A DNA stretch of 64,000 nt, taken from an uncultured Halomonas sp. (GTDB lineage Bacteria > Pseudomonadota > Gammaproteobacteria > Pseudomonadales > Halomonadaceae). Below the pieces are notes generated by a model. The model worked only from the letters and a program-made list of their open reading frames with translations, was not told the origin of the DNA and did no database searches. A program made the translations under genes and the position numbers. Below, piece after piece: positions 1 to 9,162 of the stretch. The stretch covers positions 1 through 64,000 of the forward strand of contig NZ_CANMTQ010000010.1 of the NCBI RefSeq assembly GCF_947500835.1. The letters run 5' to 3'. Every line of letters starts with the position of its first letter. The first letter of the stretch is position 1.

Positions 1-1
1 T

Positions 2-808
2 GTCGGCAGCATTGCCGAAGCCGCGGCCAAGCTCGACGGCGTGACCCGGGTGCGGGTGGCGGACAACGCCGTCTATGGCCATCAGCTGGCCGAACCCCTG
101 GCGGATCTATTGGTCAGCCTGGCGGATGACTACGCCTACGTGCTGACCAGCGCCTCCACCAACGGCAAGAACGTGCTGCCGCGCCTGGCCGCACTCAAGG
201 ACGTGTCCCAGCTTTCCGAAGTGATGGGGGTGGACAGCGCGGACACCTTCAAGCGCCCGATCTATGCGGGCAACGCCATCGCCACGGTGCAAAGCAGTGA
301 CGATCTCAAGGTCATGACCATCCGCACCACCGCCTTCGATGCCGTGGGGCAGAGTAACGATGCCGCCATCGAGCCCGTCGATACCGTGGTCGACAACAGT
401 CTGTCGCGCTTCGTCGACGAGGAACTGGCCAAGAGCGAACGCCCGGAACTCGGCGGTGCCAAGGTCGTGGTCTCCGGCGGGCGCGGCATGGGCAATGGCG
501 AGAACTTCAAGCTGCTCGAAGGCATCGCCGACAAGCTCGGGGCCGCCCTGGGCGCCTCTCGCGCCGCGGTGGATGCGGGTTTCGTGCCCAACGACTATCA
601 GGTAGGCCAGACCGGCAAGATCGTCGCCCCGGAGCTGTACATCGCCGTGGGCATCTCAGGCGCCATCCAGCACCTGGCGGGGATGAAGGACTCCAAGGTG
701 ATCGTCGCCATCAACAAGGACGAGGACGCGCCGATCTTCCAGGTGGCGGACTATGGGTTGGTGGGGGATCTGTTCGAGATATTGCCGGAGCTCGAGCAGA
801 AGCTGTAG
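2..808 (+). CDS. etfA: Electron transfer flavoprotein alpha subunit, 3' part
   Basis: The gene enters from the left edge already in frame, so only the last 268 residues are present and the start lies outside the window. ETF alpha holds the FAD of the soluble ETF heterodimer, which collects electrons from acyl-CoA dehydrogenases and passes them to ETF-ubiquinone oxidoreductase. The C-terminal FAD domain is clear: a [11 protein letters not shown] stretch, then [24 protein letters not shown] and the usual ending in [27 protein letters not shown]. The partner etfB would be expected just upstream (inference). An ETF-QO gene and two acyl-CoA dehydrogenases follow within 7 kb on the other strand, which fits a shared electron route. 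An echo of its last codons follows immediately. Confidence 0.95.
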   Translation, partial: VGSIAEAAAKLDGVTRVRVADNAVYGHQLAEPLADLLVSLADDYAYVLTSASTNGKNVLPRLAALKDVSQLSEVMGVDSADTFKRPIYAGNAIATVQSSDDLKVMTIRTTAFDAVGQSNDAAIEPVDTVVDNSLSRFVDEELAKSERPELGGAKVVVSGGRGMGNGENFKLLEGIADKLGAALGASRAAVDAGFVPNDYQVGQTGKIVAPELYIAVGISGAIQHLAGMKDSKVIVAINKDEDAPIFQVADYGLVGDLFEILPELEQKL

Positions 809-810
809 GA

Positions 811-903
811 AAGATCGGGATCTTCCAGGTCGCGCTCTCCAGGGTTATCGGCCTGGTGGGCGATCTGTTCGAGATCCTGCCGGAGCTCGAACAGAAGCTG
901 TAA
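811..903 (+). pseudogene. Degenerate duplicate of the etfA 3' end
   Basis: Directly after the etfA stop, a different frame reads [20 protein letters not shown], then PELEQKL and a stop at 901-903. This repeats the last 25 or so residues of etfA, where [17 protein letters not shown] and PELEQKL end at 808. The DNA is similar but not identical (for example gatattgccggagctcgag against gatcctgccggagctcgaa), with three extra codons in the middle. There is no start codon, so it is a scar and not a gene. It may come from recombination between two etfA paralogues or from an old tandem duplication. Confidence 0.75.
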
Positions 904-1144
904 GCGAAGGGCGGTTCTTTCAAGCAGTATTAACAAATATAAAAAAGCGAGTTAGTTGAGTGTCATCTATTGCAAAGCAATAACCGAGCAAGCGCCAAAC
1001 CGGTGCGGCAGCGGGGATCTGGCTCCCGCTCCAACGGCCCAGCGTCTTCGTGAAGGGCCAAACCCGCGCGACATCCTCCACCGCCGATGCCTAGTTCGCA
1101 CCGGGAAGGGTCATTGCGCATCTAAAAAAACAATGAGGATCATC

Positions 1145-2410
1145 ATGTTCAAGCCCGTGAGAAAGATAACAACCGTTACGGCGATCGGAGCATCGCTGAT
1201 GCTACCGCTGGGAATAGCCAGTGCGCAGGCGACTCCCGCCGACATCGAGGCCTTGCAGGCGCAGATGGAGGCGCTCCAAGCGCAGATCGACGAGCTCAAG
1301 TCGCAGCAAAAAACCACCCAGGAAGAAGTGGCTACCGTCAGTGACGACGTTGTCACCAAGGCGCCAGGCGGCGGCTTGAAGATCGGCGATACCACCTTGG
1401 AGATCGGTGGCTACATCAAGGCCCAGGCGACCTTCGCCGACAATGGTTACGGCGACGGCAAGGCCAGCGAAATCGTCACGCCCAGCTCCTTGCGTGCGGA
1501 AACGAACGATGAAGAAGGTGTTCGCAATAGCTTCAGTGCACGCCAGAGTCGCGTGAACTTGGGTACTAGTACACCAATTGCCGGCGATACCTTGGAAACC
1601 TTCATCGAGATCGATTTTTACGGTGCCGATGATGAAGCCAATGAGTTTGTCAGCAACTCCTATGCACCGCGTCTGCGTCATGCCTATGGTAGCTGGGGCA
1701 ATTGGCTGGCTGGTCAGACCTGGTCGACCTTCATGGACCTCAATGGCTTGGGCGAAGTCGATGCCTTCGGTCAGCAGGCCAGTGTGGTTTTCGTGCGTCA
1801 GACGCAGTTGCGTTACACCCAGCCGTTCGATGGCGGCAGCCTGCAGTTCGCCCTGGAGAATCCGGAAGATGGCGGTGACGATCAGGCAGTACCGGATATC
1901 GTCGGTCGTGTGAACTTCGACGGGGATTGGGGCCATGTGTCGTTTGCGACGCTGGCGCGCCAGCTTGCTGTCGACGACGATGACGACGACACCGAATGGG
2001 GCGATGCCTACAGCGTGACCGGGCGCTTCCCGACCTTCGGCAAGGACGATATCCGCCTGCAGGCCAACTACGGCAACCTTGGGCGCTACATGGGGCTGCG
2101 CCCTTATCCGGATGCTAAGGTCGAAGATGGCGAGATTGAGGGCGTCGACGCCTGGGGCGCCTCGGCGATCTATCGTCATTACTGGACCGATAGTTTACGC
2201 AGCTCCCTCGCCTATTCCCGGACCGGACTGGATGAAACGGGGTCGGGCGACATGACCGATACTTACGACACCACCTTCGTCAACCTGATGTGGTCGCCGA
2301 TGGCGCAGACGACCTACGGTATCGAATATCAGCGTTTCGATCTTGAAGAAGTCGATGGCGACAGCTTCGCTCTGAATCGAGTGCATTTCTCGGCACAGTA
2401 CGACTTCTAG
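1145..2410 (+). CDS. DcaP-like outer-membrane porin
   Basis: A 421-residue outer-membrane protein. Residues 1-28 form a signal peptide ending in IASAQA. A short coiled coil follows (IEALQAQMEALQAQIDELKS, about residues 31-50), which is typical of DcaP-type trimeric porins, and then a beta-barrel rich in alternating residues that ends in the terminal phenylalanine of FSAQYDF. An acidic run of aspartates lies in a loop. The start at 1145 has GAGG at 1135-1138; an open frame extends further upstream but has no signal sequence at its front. Such porins let small organic acids cross the outer membrane, and here it may serve the acid-uptake genes to its right (inference). A strong hairpin terminates it. 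Confidence 0.85.
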   Translation: MFKPVRKITTVTAIGASLMLPLGIASAQATPADIEALQAQMEALQAQIDELKSQQKTTQEEVATVSDDVVTKAPGGGLKIGDTTLEIGGYIKAQATFADNGYGDGKASEIVTPSSLRAETNDEEGVRNSFSARQSRVNLGTSTPIAGDTLETFIEIDFYGADDEANEFVSNSYAPRLRHAYGSWGNWLAGQTWSTFMDLNGLGEVDAFGQQASVVFVRQTQLRYTQPFDGGSLQFALENPEDGGDDQAVPDIVGRVNFDGDWGHVSFATLARQLAVDDDDDDTEWGDAYSVTGRFPTFGKDDIRLQANYGNLGRYMGLRPYPDAKVEDGEIEGVDAWGASAIYRHYWTDSLRSSLAYSRTGLDETGSGDMTDTYDTTFVNLMWSPMAQTTYGIEYQRFDLEEVDGDSFALNRVHFSAQYDF

Positions 2411-2441
2411 TTTCTCTTCATAGCTACGATCACGATCGTTC

Positions 2442-2465
2442 GGCCCCGCTTGCGGGGCCTGTTTG
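2442..2465 (+). terminator. Rho-independent terminator after the porin
   Basis: A perfect hairpin GGCCCCGC-TT-GCGGGGCC (2442-2459) is followed by TGTTTGATT. It lies between the convergent porin and crotonase genes. The T-run is better on the plus strand. Confidence 0.8.
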
Positions 2466-2475
2466 ATTAGCGGTG

Positions 2476-3249
2476 TTAGCGTTGGCGGGCAGTGCGAAAC
2501 GCTGCGATCCGTTCGGCGAACTCCGGTGACGCCTTGCAAGCATCCTGCAGGTGGCCTTCGTGTTCGAAGGCGGTCTCCAGATCACTCAGGGCCGAGGAAC
2601 GCAAGGCCTGTTTGGTGTGGACGATGGCTTGGCGTGGTTGCGATACCAGCAAGCGTGCCCAGCGTAGCGCTTCTTTATGCAGGCTCTCATCATCGACGAC
2701 GCAGTTGGCCAGACCCAGCATTTGGCAGGTCTCGGCATCGATCGGTGCAGCGGTGGCCGCCAGTTCGAAGGCCCGGGCGTGACCAATGCGTCGCACCAGA
2801 TGCCAGGTGATGCCGCCATCGGGAATCAGACCGATATCGATGAAGGCCAGCTTGAGATAGGCGGAGCGGGCCATCAACACCAGATCGCTGGACAACACAT
2901 AAGCAATACCGATGCCCGCAGCGGCCCCATTGACCGCACTAATTACCGGCTTAGGCATCTCGACTATTTGCAACAGCGCGGGCTTGAACAGAGTCGCGAG
3001 ACGTTCGCTGGCGGAAGTTGCCGACCCTGACTCGAACTCACCGATATCGGCGCCGGCACAGAAACTGGCGCCTTCACCACTCAAAATCACGCAGCGTACA
3101 CCGATATCTTCGGCCGCCGTCTGCAGGGCGGCATTAAGCTCCATAGCGGTGGTCTCATTCAAGGCATTACGCACGTCCGGGCGGTTTAGCCTGATTTCGG
3201 CGATGGCGTCCTCGTGATGAAGAACCTTGACACTATTGTTGGAGGGCAT
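2476..3249 (-). CDS. Crotonase (enoyl-CoA hydratase/isomerase family)
   Basis: A 257-residue crotonase fold protein. Both oxyanion-hole segments are present: the first around SGEGASFCAGADIGEF and the second around NGAAAGIGIAY. The loop that normally carries the first catalytic glutamate reads FIDIGLIPDGG, so phenylalanine sits where hydratases have glutamate, and an aspartate follows in IPDGG. That aspartate is typical of PaaG-like isomerases. The protein may therefore be an isomerase and not a classic hydratase (inference). It is the last gene of a five-gene minus-strand run (FadB-like, two acyl-CoA dehydrogenases, ETF-QO, crotonase), with 81 bp to ETF-QO. The natural substrate cannot be read from the sequence. 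Confidence 0.85.
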   Translation of the reverse strand: MPSNNSVKVLHHEDAIAEIRLNRPDVRNALNETTAMELNAALQTAAEDIGVRCVILSGEGASFCAGADIGEFESGSATSASERLATLFKPALLQIVEMPKPVISAVNGAAAGIGIAYVLSSDLVLMARSAYLKLAFIDIGLIPDGGITWHLVRRIGHARAFELAATAAPIDAETCQMLGLANCVVDDESLHKEALRWARLLVSQPRQAIVHTKQALRSSALSDLETAFEHEGHLQDACKASPEFAERIAAFRTARQR

Positions 3250-3330
3250 GCACGGCCTCGTAGCCTGTTACAAGAAAAACGCTGGTCAGCTCATCCATTC
3301 AGTACCCGGCGTTAGGAAAGCGCTGACTCT

Positions 3331-5013
3331 CTACATGTTGGGATAGTTCGGCCCACCCCCGCCTTCCGGCGGCACCCAGGTAATGTTCTGGGCCGGGTCC
3401 TTGATATCGCAGGTCTTGCAGTGAATGCAGTTCTGGAAGTTGATCTGAAACTTCGGCTTGCCCGCGTCGTCTTCCACCACTTCATAGACCCCGACCGGGC
3501 AGTAGCGTTGCGCCGGCTCGTCGTACGTCGGCAAGTTGTCGCGAATCGGGATGTCCGGATCGCTCAGGCGTAGATGGCAGGGCTGATCCTCATCGTGGTT
3601 GGTGTTGGACATGAACACCGAGGAGGTCTTGTCGAAGGAGAGCTTGCCATCCGGCTTGGGGTAGTCGATCTTCTCGGCCTGATCCGCCGGGTCGAGCTTT
3701 GCGTAATCCGGGCTAGTGTCGTGAAGCGAGGGTAGCTTGCCCTTGAAGAGCTGATCGACGAAATTATAGGCGCCGCCCCCGATAGTGCCGTACTTGTGAA
3801 TCGCCGGGCCGAAGCTGGCGGTCTGCTTGAGCTCCTGATAGGCCCAGCTCTGCTCCCATTTTGCCGTGAAGTCGGTCAACTCCTGGCCGCCAGCATCCGC
3901 TTCTTCACCTTGTCCCAGCGCTTCGAACACCGTCTCCGCTGCCAGCAGCCCGGACTTCATCGCCGTGTGCAGCCCCTTGATCTTGGCAAAGTTCAACGTG
4001 CCCGCATCGCAACCGATCAACAGGCCCCCGGGAAAGGTCATCTTCGGCAGGCAGTTGAGTCCGCCCTTGGTAATCGCCCGGGCGCCATAGGCGACCCGCT
4101 TGCCGCCTTCCAGGTACTGCTTGAGCAGCGGATGGTGCTTCAAGCGCTGGAACTCATCGAAAGGTGAAAGATACGGATTGGCATAGCTCAGATCGATGAT
4201 CAGCCCGACCATCACCTGCTGGTCCTCGCCATGATAGAGAAAGAAACCACCATGGGCGTTCTTGTCCAGGGGCCAGCCCGAGCCGTGCAGCACCAGCCCC
4301 GGCTCGTGCACCTCGGCGGGCACGTCCCACAGCTCCTTCAAACCGATGCCGTAGTGCTGTGGATCCTTGCCCTCGTCGAGCTTGAAGCGCTCGATGAGAC
4401 GCTTGCCGATATGGCCGCGGGAGCCTTCGGCAAACAGGGTATATTTGGCGCGTAGCTCCATGCCCGGCATGTAACCGCTCTTCTCGCTGCCATCCGCGGC
4501 CACACCCATGTCGCCGGTCACGATACCGCGCACTATACCCTCGTCATCGATCAACGCCTCCTGGGCGGCGAAACCAGGAAAGATTTCGACTCCCAAAGCC
4601 TCGGCTTGCTCACCCAGCCAACGACACAGATTGGCGGCGCTGATGACATAGTTCTGTTCGCCCCCGTCCTGAGGCGTGCCGCCGATGTTGTGCATGGTCT
4701 TGGGCACCAGGGCATTGGGCAGTTTCTGAGTCGACTCCGCATTCTTGAGCAGATGAACTTCGTCTCGGGTTGCCGGGACGGTCAAGGGGGCGCCACGGTC
4801 GGCCCAATCCGGGAAGAGCTCAGCCAGCGCCCGGGGTTCGAATACCGCACCGGAGAGGATATGAGCGCCGACCTCGGAGCCTTTTTCTACCACGCATACG
4901 CTGAGTTCGCGTTCGGCTTCGCCCGCTTGCTGCATCAAGCGGCAGGCAGCGGACAGTCCCGCGGGGCCGGCACCGACGATGACCACATCAAAATCCATTG
5001 ATTCACGTTCCAT
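3331..5013 (-). CDS. Electron transfer flavoprotein-ubiquinone oxidoreductase
   Basis: A 560-residue inner-membrane-associated enzyme that moves electrons from reduced ETF to ubiquinone. The N-terminal FAD motif VGAGPAGLSAA starts near residue 13. The C-terminal [4Fe-4S] cluster ligands are Cys505, Cys529, Cys532 and Cys535 (CPVGVYE, then CIHCKTC), and the length matches the family. The start at 5013 (MERESMDFDVV) was chosen because GGAGG lies just before it and because homologues begin this way; an in-frame ATG nine codons earlier lacks this. Its place between acyl-CoA dehydrogenases and a crotonase says the operon delivers beta-oxidation electrons to the respiratory chain. The family symbol varies (etfD, etfQO, fixC-like), so none is given. 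Confidence 0.95.
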   Translation of the reverse strand: MERESMDFDVVIVGAGPAGLSAACRLMQQAGEAERELSVCVVEKGSEVGAHILSGAVFEPRALAELFPDWADRGAPLTVPATRDEVHLLKNAESTQKLPNALVPKTMHNIGGTPQDGGEQNYVISAANLCRWLGEQAEALGVEIFPGFAAQEALIDDEGIVRGIVTGDMGVAADGSEKSGYMPGMELRAKYTLFAEGSRGHIGKRLIERFKLDEGKDPQHYGIGLKELWDVPAEVHEPGLVLHGSGWPLDKNAHGGFFLYHGEDQQVMVGLIIDLSYANPYLSPFDEFQRLKHHPLLKQYLEGGKRVAYGARAITKGGLNCLPKMTFPGGLLIGCDAGTLNFAKIKGLHTAMKSGLLAAETVFEALGQGEEADAGGQELTDFTAKWEQSWAYQELKQTASFGPAIHKYGTIGGGAYNFVDQLFKGKLPSLHDTSPDYAKLDPADQAEKIDYPKPDGKLSFDKTSSVFMSNTNHDEDQPCHLRLSDPDIPIRDNLPTYDEPAQRYCPVGVYEVVEDDAGKPKFQINFQNCIHCKTCDIKDPAQNITWVPPEGGGGPNYPNM

Positions 5014-5049
5014 ACCACCTCCAGGAGATTGTTGAATCATGGGAAGTCA

Positions 5050-6174
5050 TCAGGCCGCCGTGTCGAGATGCGCCATGACGGTTTCGAGATGATAGTCACG
5101 ATCACCTAAGGCATGATCGAGCAGGATCAACCGCTTGGCATAGTGAGCGACATAGCACTCTTCCGTCATGCCCATGCCGCCGTGCAATTGAATGGCCTGT
5201 TCGGCAATGAACTGCGCCGCCTCGCCGACATAGGCCTTGGCGGCAGCGATGCGATAGTCGCGCTGCTCTTCAGGCAATGTCAGGCTGGCGGCGGCGAGAA
5301 TCGCCATCGAGCGGGCCTGCTCGAGATGTAGATGCATATCGACCATGCGGTGTTGCAGCGCTTGCTGGCGACTTAAAGGGGCACCGAACTGCTGACGTTC
5401 CTTGAGATACTCCAGGGTCTGCTCGCAAGCGACTTCCATGGCGCCGACGGCTTCTGCGCACAGGGCAGCTCGCCCATGAGCGAGGGTCTCACCAAGCGCC
5501 GCAAGCAGACTATCGCCGCTGGCCAGCAGTGCTGAGGAGGGCAGAGTTAGATCGAAGTCAAGATCACCGGCGCGCTGGTCATCAAGCGTGATGTAGTCCC
5601 GGCGGGTCAGACCGTCGCTGTCCGCGGGTACCAGAAATAGGCCAGGAGAGCCGTCTTCAAGACCCGCGGTCACCAGCAGTGCAGCCGCTCCCGGGGCATT
5701 GATCACCACCTGCTTGCGACCCTGTAGATGCCAGTCTTCGTCGCTGCGTTCGGCGCGGGTCTCTGGCATGTCGATATCGTATCGACTGGCGGTTTCGTGC
5801 CAAGCCAGAGCGAGTTGATGCTCGCCTTCCAGCAGTGGCGTCAGCCATCGTTCGCATTGGCTATCGTCGGCCAGCTTGGCAAGCAGCATACCAGGAATTA
5901 TCAGTCCGTCGAGATAGGCTTCGGGGACCAAGCCGCGGCCGAGCGCCTGCATGATCAGCATTAAGTCAATACCATCACCCCCCAATCCGCCGGCCTCTTC
6001 GCTGAAGGGCATGGCTAGCAGGCCTAGCTCGGAAAAGGTGCGCCATAGCGAAGAGAGTGCAGTACCGCGCTCCTGGATAAGCGTACGGCGCTGCTCGGGA
6101 TTACAGCGATCGGCGACCAGGCGGGTCACGGTTTCGTCGAGCATGCGCTGCTCGTCATTCAGGGAAAAGTCCAT
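5050..6174 (-). CDS. Acyl-CoA dehydrogenase, small-subunit type
   Basis: A 374-residue acyl-CoA dehydrogenase. It shows the N-terminal helical domain (FSLNDEQRMLDETVTRLVA), the central beta domain, and the C-terminal FAD-contact motif AIQLHGGMGMTEE. The end of the protein reads LLDHALGDRDYHLE and lacks the usual YEGT segment that carries the catalytic glutamate of MCAD-type enzymes. This pattern is like PimD and FadE28/29-type subunits, which work as a heteromer with a second dehydrogenase. The neighbour upstream, nine bases away, is just such a larger partner. Probably one half of a heteromeric dehydrogenase for an alicyclic, dicarboxylic or branched acyl-CoA (inference); the substrate is unknown. 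Confidence 0.88.
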   Translation of the reverse strand: MDFSLNDEQRMLDETVTRLVADRCNPEQRRTLIQERGTALSSLWRTFSELGLLAMPFSEEAGGLGGDGIDLMLIMQALGRGLVPEAYLDGLIIPGMLLAKLADDSQCERWLTPLLEGEHQLALAWHETASRYDIDMPETRAERSDEDWHLQGRKQVVINAPGAAALLVTAGLEDGSPGLFLVPADSDGLTRRDYITLDDQRAGDLDFDLTLPSSALLASGDSLLAALGETLAHGRAALCAEAVGAMEVACEQTLEYLKERQQFGAPLSRQQALQHRMVDMHLHLEQARSMAILAAASLTLPEEQRDYRIAAAKAYVGEAAQFIAEQAIQLHGGMGMTEECYVAHYAKRLILLDHALGDRDYHLETVMAHLDTAA

Positions 6175-6183
6175 GCCGGCTCC

Positions 6184-7380
6184 TTACATGCCAAGGATCG
6201 TCTTGGCGACGATGTTCTTCTGGATTTCATTGGCGCCACCATAGATCGACAGTTTGCGGCGATTGAGATACTGCGCGGTGGCGGCGGCGGCGAAGGATTG
6301 GTCGTCGTCGAGGGTGTCATCGTCACCGGCGAGGAAATCGGCGAAGAACGGCAGTGCCTGTGGCCCAAGGGTGCGGCGAGTCAGGTCGCTGAGACGTTGA
6401 CGCAGTTCTGACCCGCGAATCTTGAGCAGCGAACTCTCCGCACCCGGGGCGCCACCGTCCCTGGCGGCGGCCAGCACACGCAGGTTGGTGACTTCCAGTG
6501 CCATCAACTCGAGTTCGGCTCGTGCGATCTGCTCACGAAAGCTCGGCGCCTCGATCAGCGGGCGGCCACGATGGGTCTGGCGCCGAGCCGCGTCCTTGAG
6601 ATGACGCAGGGCCTGCTTGGCGTGACCCAGACCAGCAATGCCGGTGCGTTCGTGGGTGAGCAGGAACTTGGCGCAGGTCCAGCCTTCGCCTTCTTCTCCG
6701 ACACGATTGGCAACCGGCACCCGCACGTCGTCGAGGAACACTTCGTTGACTTCATGGGCGCCATCGAGGGTGATGATCGGGCGCACGCTGATGCCCGGAG
6801 TGTCCATGTCGATCAGCAAGAAGCTGATACCAGCCTGTTTCTTGGCCTCAGGATCCGTGCGCACCAGGCAAAATATCATGTTGGCGTGCTGTCCTAAGGT
6901 GGTCCAGGTCTTCTGTCCATTTACGATATAATGATCGCCGTCGCGCTCTGCGCGAGTCTTGAGGCTGGCAAGATCAGAGCCGGCACCAGTTTCGGAATAG
7001 CCCTGACACCACCAGTCATCGTTGTTGAGAATGCGCGGCAGGTAATGGTGCTTCTGCTCATCGCTGCCAAAACGGATGATCACCGGCGCCACCATGTTGA
7101 CGCCGAACGGCACCACCGTCGGGGCATTAGCGGCTGCGCACTCTTCCTCGAAGATATGCTTCTCGACCGGGCTCCAGCCTGTGCCGCCATGTTCCACCGG
7201 CCAGCCGGGTGCTAGCCAGCCGCGTTCGCTGAGACAGTTCTGCCAGCGCACATGCTCTTCGGCGCTGAGCTGCTGACCGAGGCGAACCTTGCGCTGAATG
7301 TCGGTGGGTAGTTTGTCGGCAAGAAAGGCACGTACCTCCTCGCGGAAGGTGTTTTCTTCTGGGGTGAACTGTAGGTTCAT
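6184..7380 (-). CDS. Acyl-CoA dehydrogenase, large-subunit type
   Basis: A 398-residue acyl-CoA dehydrogenase. Flavin and substrate motifs are present in order: CQGYSETGAGSDLAS, then TWTTLGQHANMIFCLVRTD, and a C-terminal LSIYGGANEIQKNIVAK. In that last motif glycine replaces the usual catalytic glutamate of YEGT, as in PimC-type enzymes. Together with the adjacent smaller protein it likely forms a heteromer in which the base comes from another position or from the partner (inference from the family). It lies 27 bp after the FadB-like gene and 9 bp before the small subunit, so co-translation is likely. Electrons would leave through ETF and the ETF-QO encoded two genes on. Confidence 0.9.
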   Translation of the reverse strand: MNLQFTPEENTFREEVRAFLADKLPTDIQRKVRLGQQLSAEEHVRWQNCLSERGWLAPGWPVEHGGTGWSPVEKHIFEEECAAANAPTVVPFGVNMVAPVIIRFGSDEQKHHYLPRILNNDDWWCQGYSETGAGSDLASLKTRAERDGDHYIVNGQKTWTTLGQHANMIFCLVRTDPEAKKQAGISFLLIDMDTPGISVRPIITLDGAHEVNEVFLDDVRVPVANRVGEEGEGWTCAKFLLTHERTGIAGLGHAKQALRHLKDAARRQTHRGRPLIEAPSFREQIARAELELMALEVTNLRVLAAARDGGAPGAESSLLKIRGSELRQRLSDLTRRTLGPQALPFFADFLAGDDDTLDDDQSFAAAATAQYLNRRKLSIYGGANEIQKNIVAKTILGM

Positions 7381-7407
7381 GATTACCTCAAGGAAAAAGA
7401 GTGCAGT

Positions 7408-8997
7408 TCAGCGAGACACCGAACTGCGAAAAGCGGGACCGCCCAGATGGGGTGGATAGCCGAAGGCCTGAGTCGCCAGTACATCGATATCGCTGTCGCG
7501 GTGCACGTGACCATTCGTCGAGAGTGTCTGGGCGAGCTGCTGCCAGGCAAGATCAAGCGGACGACGATAGTGCTCCGCATCGGTGATTTCGACCGGGTCA
7601 TTGTCGTTCGCCAGCCAAGGTGAAAGATCCCACCCCTCGGCCTGCCAGGCGGCCTTGAGTCGGCTGGATTCGGGATCACCGACGATGACATCTAACAGTT
7701 CTTTTTCAAGTGCGGTGATGACGCTCCCGTGACGAGTAACCACTACCTGGCGCTTGAACTTCTTGAGCGTGTTGGCCAGCGCCTGAATAAGAGCGGGGTT
7801 GTTCTTGTGATCGACTAGTTCACAGATCGGAAGCGCCGCATCACGAGGGGAAAGTACCAGGGTGGCGTCACCGGCATCGCTTGGAAGACTTGAGGGCATG
7901 GCGACATCGATCCGGGGAGTGTCGGTAGACAACGTATCCATTAGCGTTTGGCGCCGGGGACCCTCTTTCTCGGGAGCAACCAGGCAGGCCTGGATATCAC
8001 TGTCGTTCTCCTTCTCGACATTCACTAGGCGCACACCGGCCTTGTCAGCATTCTTGGCCAAGGCATCGAACAGCGGATGGTGGCCGATTAGGCCAAGGGT
8101 TGTGAGTCTCGACTCGCTATCTGCACCCGGCACCTTATGAGTGCCCCGGCTGGCGAAGAAAGTGTGAATCAGGCCGGCGCGCTGGGGGGAATCCATGCAT
8201 TCGGTGAACAACTCGCGTTCGCGCTTGAGTCCCTCGGCGAAGGACAAGCGGGTGGCGGCCTCAACTGCGTCAACGATGCGAAACGGCGAGAACAGATAGG
8301 GCACTTCAGCGGCCAGGCGTTTTTGGTAGCGCTCGCAGGCTTCTGGGTCGGCCGTTGGTGCAGGAAGATCGCCACTAATGCGCGGCACGTAGTGGCCCTG
8401 CAGCAGACGTTCGGCGGCGACCAAGGCCGCGTCGAGCGGATCGTCGCCGGTCATTACCGCATCGAGGATACCGCTGCTTTGAGCTTCTTCGGCAGTAACG
8501 AAACGACCGCTGGTGATCATGTCCAGGGCACACTCGATACCTGCTAGCCGTGGCAGGCGCTGGGTGCCGCCGGCGCCGGGCAGCAGGCCAAGCTTGACCT
8601 CGGGTAGGCCGACCTGAGTCCCCTCGAGGGCGACGCGCAGGTGGCAGCCCAGCGCCACCTCCAAACCACCGCCAAGCGCGGTGCCGTGCAGCACGGTAAT
8701 CAATGGCTTGTCGCTCGCTTCCAGCGCGGCGATCACTTCGGGCAATAGCGGTGCCTGGGGGGGCTTGCCGAATTCACGAATGTCCGCACCTGCGATGAAC
8801 GTCCGGCCGGCGGTCATCAGCACGATGACCTCGGCGTCACGATCGTCCTCGGCGCGCTTGAGGGCATCCAGCAGTCCTTGGCGCACGGCCTGACCCAATG
8901 CGTTGACCGGTGGATTGTCGATGCAAATCACGCCGATGCGCTGTTGACGGCTATAGCTGACGGGGGAAGAGGCGCTATCAGGCTGGTTGTCTGACAT
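7408..8997 (-). CDS. FadB-like protein with intact crotonase half and shrunken dehydrogenase half
   Basis: A 529-residue protein; FadB/FadJ-type bifunctional enzymes are about 700. The first 200 residues are a good crotonase: [12 protein letters not shown] and [13 protein letters not shown] form the oxyanion hole, [18 protein letters not shown] carries the first glutamate, and ALDMITSG has aspartate at the second. The family linker [12 protein letters not shown] follows. After it, the NAD-binding core is missing: [16 protein letters not shown] stands where VxVIGAGTMGxGIA should be, with no GxGxxG. Later pieces still align: [15 protein letters not shown] with [23 protein letters not shown] with KKLGKVPVVV, and [22 protein letters not shown] with the end of the dehydrogenase. 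It probably hydrates but cannot oxidise (inference). Start 8997 has GGAG nine bases upstream. First gene of its operon. Confidence 0.82.
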   Translation of the reverse strand: MSDNQPDSASSPVSYSRQQRIGVICIDNPPVNALGQAVRQGLLDALKRAEDDRDAEVIVLMTAGRTFIAGADIREFGKPPQAPLLPEVIAALEASDKPLITVLHGTALGGGLEVALGCHLRVALEGTQVGLPEVKLGLLPGAGGTQRLPRLAGIECALDMITSGRFVTAEEAQSSGILDAVMTGDDPLDAALVAAERLLQGHYVPRISGDLPAPTADPEACERYQKRLAAEVPYLFSPFRIVDAVEAATRLSFAEGLKRERELFTECMDSPQRAGLIHTFFASRGTHKVPGADSESRLTTLGLIGHHPLFDALAKNADKAGVRLVNVEKENDSDIQACLVAPEKEGPRRQTLMDTLSTDTPRIDVAMPSSLPSDAGDATLVLSPRDAALPICELVDHKNNPALIQALANTLKKFKRQVVVTRHGSVITALEKELLDVIVGDPESSRLKAAWQAEGWDLSPWLANDNDPVEITDAEHYRRPLDLAWQQLAQTLSTNGHVHRDSDIDVLATQAFGYPPHLGGPAFRSSVSR

Positions 8998-9072
8998 CCG
9001 AAACATCTCCGTAGGGGCGGAAGTTTAAAGTCATGATGGAGGGGTGAATGAGAACGGTCAAGTATTTTGAAA

Positions 9073-9092
9073 TTGTGTTTCGCAAAGCAAAA
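9073..9092. promoter_or_regulatory. Candidate operator upstream of the FadB-like operon
   Basis: TTGTGTTTCGCAA (9073-9085) runs into a second overlapping symmetry, TTTCGCAAAGCAAAA. It lies about 76 bp before the FadB-like start. A close relative, TTGTGTTTCACAA, occurs before the TAXI operon at 13659. TTTCGC...GCRAAA palindromes are common for IclR-type regulators, but the regulator here is unknown. Confidence 0.4.
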
Positions 9093-9120
9093 TTGACAGA
9101 CGATTAAAGTAGAACAAGAG

Positions 9121-9138
9121 GGCCACCAAGAGGTGGCC
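9121..9138 (-). terminator. Hairpin terminator after the TAXI transporter operon
   Basis: GGCCACC-AAGA-GGTGGCC is a perfect 7-bp stem. On the minus strand it is followed by CTCTTGTTCTACTTT. It sits 25 bp after the end of the first TAXI gene and separates that operon from the FadB-like operon. Confidence 0.65.
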
Positions 9139-9162
9139 GATGAAAGTTGATTAACTGGCGAT

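Noticed and set aside
1202-2179. A 325-codon open frame on the minus strand across the porin
   Set aside because: It lies wholly inside the porin gene, has no family features, and is a by-product of GC-rich codons; the plus-strand protein has a signal peptide and barrel.
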